DNA from: Sphingomonas sp. BT-65
GTDB lineage: Bacteria; Pseudomonadota; Alphaproteobacteria; Sphingomonadales; Sphingomonadaceae
Assembly (NCBI RefSeq): GCF_026107375.2
Contig: NZ_JAPCIA010000001.1
Location: 2,952,251-3,016,250, forward strand
Length of the DNA stretch: 64,000 nucleotides
Direction of reading: 5' to 3'
Shown here: positions 62,901 through 64,000 of the stretch, piece after piece
Layout: each line of letters starts with the position of its first letter
Numbering within the stretch: position 1 is the first letter of the stretch
Program-made: the position numbers and the translations under genes
The notes under the pieces: model-generated
The model's input: only the letters and a program-made list of their open reading frames with translations
Databases searched by the model: none
What the model was told of the DNA's origin: nothing

Positions 62901-63578
62901 ATGAAGATCGCGCTGATCACCGAGAATAGTCAGGCTGCCAAGAATGGCCTCATCCACGAGGCGCTGACGACGGTCGCCGAGCCGCTGGGCCATGAGGTCT
63001 TCAACTACGGCATGTATTCGGCCGACGACACGGCATCGCTGACGTACGTCATGAACGGCCTGCTGGCCGGCATTCTGCTCAATTCCAAGGCTGCGGACTT
63101 CGTCGTGACCGGCTGCGGCACCGGGATGGGATCGATGCTCGCCTGCAACGCGATGCCGGGGGTGTTCTGCGGCTTGGTCATCGACCCGACCGATGCCTTT
63201 CTGTTCGGCCAGATCAACGACGGCAACGCCATTTCCATGCCCTATGCGAAGGGCTTCGGCTGGGCGGCGGAACTCAATCTGCAGGATGTCTACCGCAAGC
63301 TGTTCGATGGCGAGCGCGGCCTCGGCTATCCCAAGGAGCGCGCCGAGATCATGCGAACGAATCGCGGCATCCTCAGGGACCTGAAAGCCGTGACCTGCAA
63401 CGACATGCTGACCGTGCTCAAGAACGTCGACCAGGATCTCCTGCGAGCGGCGATCGCGGGTGAGAAGTTCGCCGAGTATTTCTATGCGAATTCACAGGAC
63501 GATGCGATCAGCGCCTATCTGAAGGGCTTGTCCTCTCACGGCGCGCGCGAAGGCCATGTCGAACCCGCACTTGCCTGA
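62901..63578 (+). CDS. RpiB/LacA/LacB family isomerase, possibly DhuI-like
   Basis: 225 residues, longer than classic RpiB (about 150), with an extra C-terminal helical part. The N-terminus MKIALITENSQAAKNG and the TGCGTGMGSMLACNAMPGVFCG motif (Cys base in the ribose-5-phosphate isomerase B site) are clear. The next two genes are a kduD remnant and kdgK. Family knowledge: streptococcal DhuI, an RpiB-family enzyme, isomerises 4-deoxy-L-threo-5-hexosulose uronate and replaces KduI. That role fits the context, so I infer it here. GAGGAACGAG precedes the ATG. A LacI-like palindrome lies 95 bases upstream. Confidence 0.82.
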   Translation: MKIALITENSQAAKNGLIHEALTTVAEPLGHEVFNYGMYSADDTASLTYVMNGLLAGILLNSKAADFVVTGCGTGMGSMLACNAMPGVFCGLVIDPTDAFLFGQINDGNAISMPYAKGFGWAAELNLQDVYRKLFDGERGLGYPKERAEIMRTNRGILRDLKAVTCNDMLTVLKNVDQDLLRAAIAGEKFAEYFYANSQDDAISAYLKGLSSHGAREGHVEPALA

Positions 63579-63587
63579 TCCCGATCG

Positions 63588-63751
63588 ATGACCAGTCCGT
63601 TCGATCTTAGCGGCCGTGTCGCGGTGGTGACCGGCGCGAACACGGGCATTGGGCACGGCATTGCCTTGGCGCTGGCCGCGGCGGGCGCGGACTTGGCGTT
63701 GGTCGGGCGCTCGGCGGGGCTGCGGTGGACGGCGGCTGGCTGGCGCGCTGA
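63588..63751 (+). pseudogene. kduD: kduD (2-dehydro-3-deoxy-D-gluconate 5-dehydrogenase) remnant, internally deleted
   Basis: An SDR start is intact (about 43 residues: FDLSGRVAVVTGANTGIGHG then ALALAAAGADLALVGRSA), matching KduD N-termini. After about 63719 homology stops. In a different frame, 63722-63751 encode AVDGGWLAR and a TGA, the typical KduD C-terminus. So roughly 600 bases of the middle appear deleted, with a frame change, leaving a 63-codon out-of-frame ORF. The catalytic Ser-Tyr-Lys region is gone, so it cannot be active. It lies 9 bases after the isomerase stop and before kdgK, the usual order of the unsaturated-uronate pathway. Confidence 0.82.
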
Positions 63752-63768
63752 GGCACGCCACCGGTACC

Positions 63769-63862
63769 GTTCGCCCTGAGCTTGTCGAAGGGCTGTTCTT
63801 CTCTTTAGAGCACCCGGAGAAAGACGGCCCTTCCCCCGGTCAGGTCCGGGGTCAGGGCGAAC
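63769..63862. repeat. REP-like palindromic element
   Basis: Perfect 11-bp outer arms GTTCGCCCTGA (63769-63779) and TCAGGGCGAAC (63852-63862) enclose about 72 bases. The left side reads GCCCTGAGCTTGTCGAAGGG, a hairpin unit common as REP sequence in sphingomonad genomes. It sits between the kduD remnant and kdgK, 18 bases past the remnant stop. Confidence 0.75.
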
Positions 63863-63873
63863 GGAGTTTTTAG

Positions 63874-64000
63874 ATGACCAACGGCCCTATCGTCTGTTTC
63901 GGCGAGTTGCTGCTTCGCCTGACCGCGCCGGGGCGTGAGCTGCTGCTGCAGACGCCGCGGTTCGAGGTGGTGGTGGGGGGCGCGGAGGCCAATGTCGGGA
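63874..64000 (+). CDS. kdgK: 2-keto-3-deoxygluconate kinase (partial)
   Basis: The first 42 residues are visible before the right edge: IVCFGELLLRLTAPG, then LLQTPRFEVVVGGAEANVG. This is the N-terminus of PfkB-family KDG kinases: the CFGE(L/M)xxRL strand and the GGAEANVA substrate-binding loop. KdgK phosphorylates KDG, the common product of ManD and of the KduD step, before cleavage by KDPG aldolase. GGAG lies upstream of the ATG. The gene follows the REP-like element and has no link to it. Confidence 0.9.
   Translation, partial: MTNGPIVCFGELLLRLTAPGRELLLQTPRFEVVVGGAEANVG

Noticed and set aside
1..64000. CRISPR arrays, insertion sequences, rRNA genes, riboswitches
   Set aside because: No regularly spaced repeats, no transposase genes, no rRNA segments and no riboswitch pattern I could recognise.

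Overview
The window reads as high-GC alphaproteobacterial DNA, most likely Sphingomonas or a close sphingomonad. The signs are two very large TonB-dependent receptors beside glycan-degrading enzymes, a mannonate dehydratase whose catalytic residues fall at the same numbers as in the characterised Novosphingobium enzyme, many lipoprotein and Tat-type leaders, and dense ATGA/GTGA gene overlaps. Assignment is from protein features only; no rRNA marker is present.

Positions 1-13,900 are ordinary chromosome. They hold a nitronate monooxygenase (cut by the window edge), glyoxalase I-like protein, TPR protein, alpha/beta hydrolase, XerC-type recombinase, Cu/Zn superoxide dismutase, ThpR, a BI-1 family membrane protein, small exported proteins, an M20 amidohydrolase, 3-hydroxybutyrate dehydrogenase, a patatin-like lipase, a zinc metallopeptidase, a Gre-type factor and a DUF2171 protein. 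A tRNA-Ala(CGC) at 13,875-13,950 marks the change of content.

From about 14 kb to the right edge nearly everything fits breakdown of pectin, rhamnogalacturonan I (RG-I) and its side chains. (a) 14-21 kb: pectin methylesterase CE8, GH28 polygalacturonase, an (alpha/alpha)6 glycosidase and a TonB receptor. (b) 21.7-30.6 kb: a FadR-type regulator, iron alcohol dehydrogenase, an unusual FGE/SUMF1-sialidase-MORN fusion, a DHDPS-family enzyme, PdxA, a DUF1537 acid-sugar kinase and an Nramp homologue without the canonical metal motifs. This looks like a sugar-acid uptake and catabolic module. (c) 30.6-36.3 kb: GH115 alpha-glucuronidase and GH35 beta-galactosidase. (d) 36.3-39 kb: an aldo/keto reductase homologue with an eroded catalytic tetrad, two unknown proteins and an AT-rich islet with a tiny secreted protein. 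(e) 39-56 kb: a second TonB receptor, a second GH28-like protein, a DUF6250/YesU-like lipoprotein, RG lyases PL11 and PL26, a GPH-type sugar transporter, GH105, rhamnose mutarotase, an alpha/beta esterase and CE12 RG acetylesterase. (f) 56-64 kb: a second FadR-type regulator, GH2, ManD, UxaC, an RpiB-family isomerase, a deleted kduD remnant with a REP-like element, and the start of kdgK.

Inferred flow: RG-I and homogalacturonan are de-esterified (CE8, CE12), cut by GH28, PL11 and PL26, trimmed by GH2, GH35 and GH115, imported by the TonB receptors and GPH carrier, and finished by GH105. Uronates go through UxaC/ManD to 2-keto-3-deoxygluconate (KDG). Unsaturated uronate would go through the RpiB-like isomerase and KduD, but the local kduD copy is destroyed. 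KdgK phosphorylates KDG.

Two shared DNA motifs tie the region together. A TTGGyNNkGCCAA-like palindrome lies before GH115, CE12, GntR/GH2 and manD/uxaC. A 13-base identical TGTAAACTGGTAT lies before the first TonB receptor and the acid-sugar kinase.
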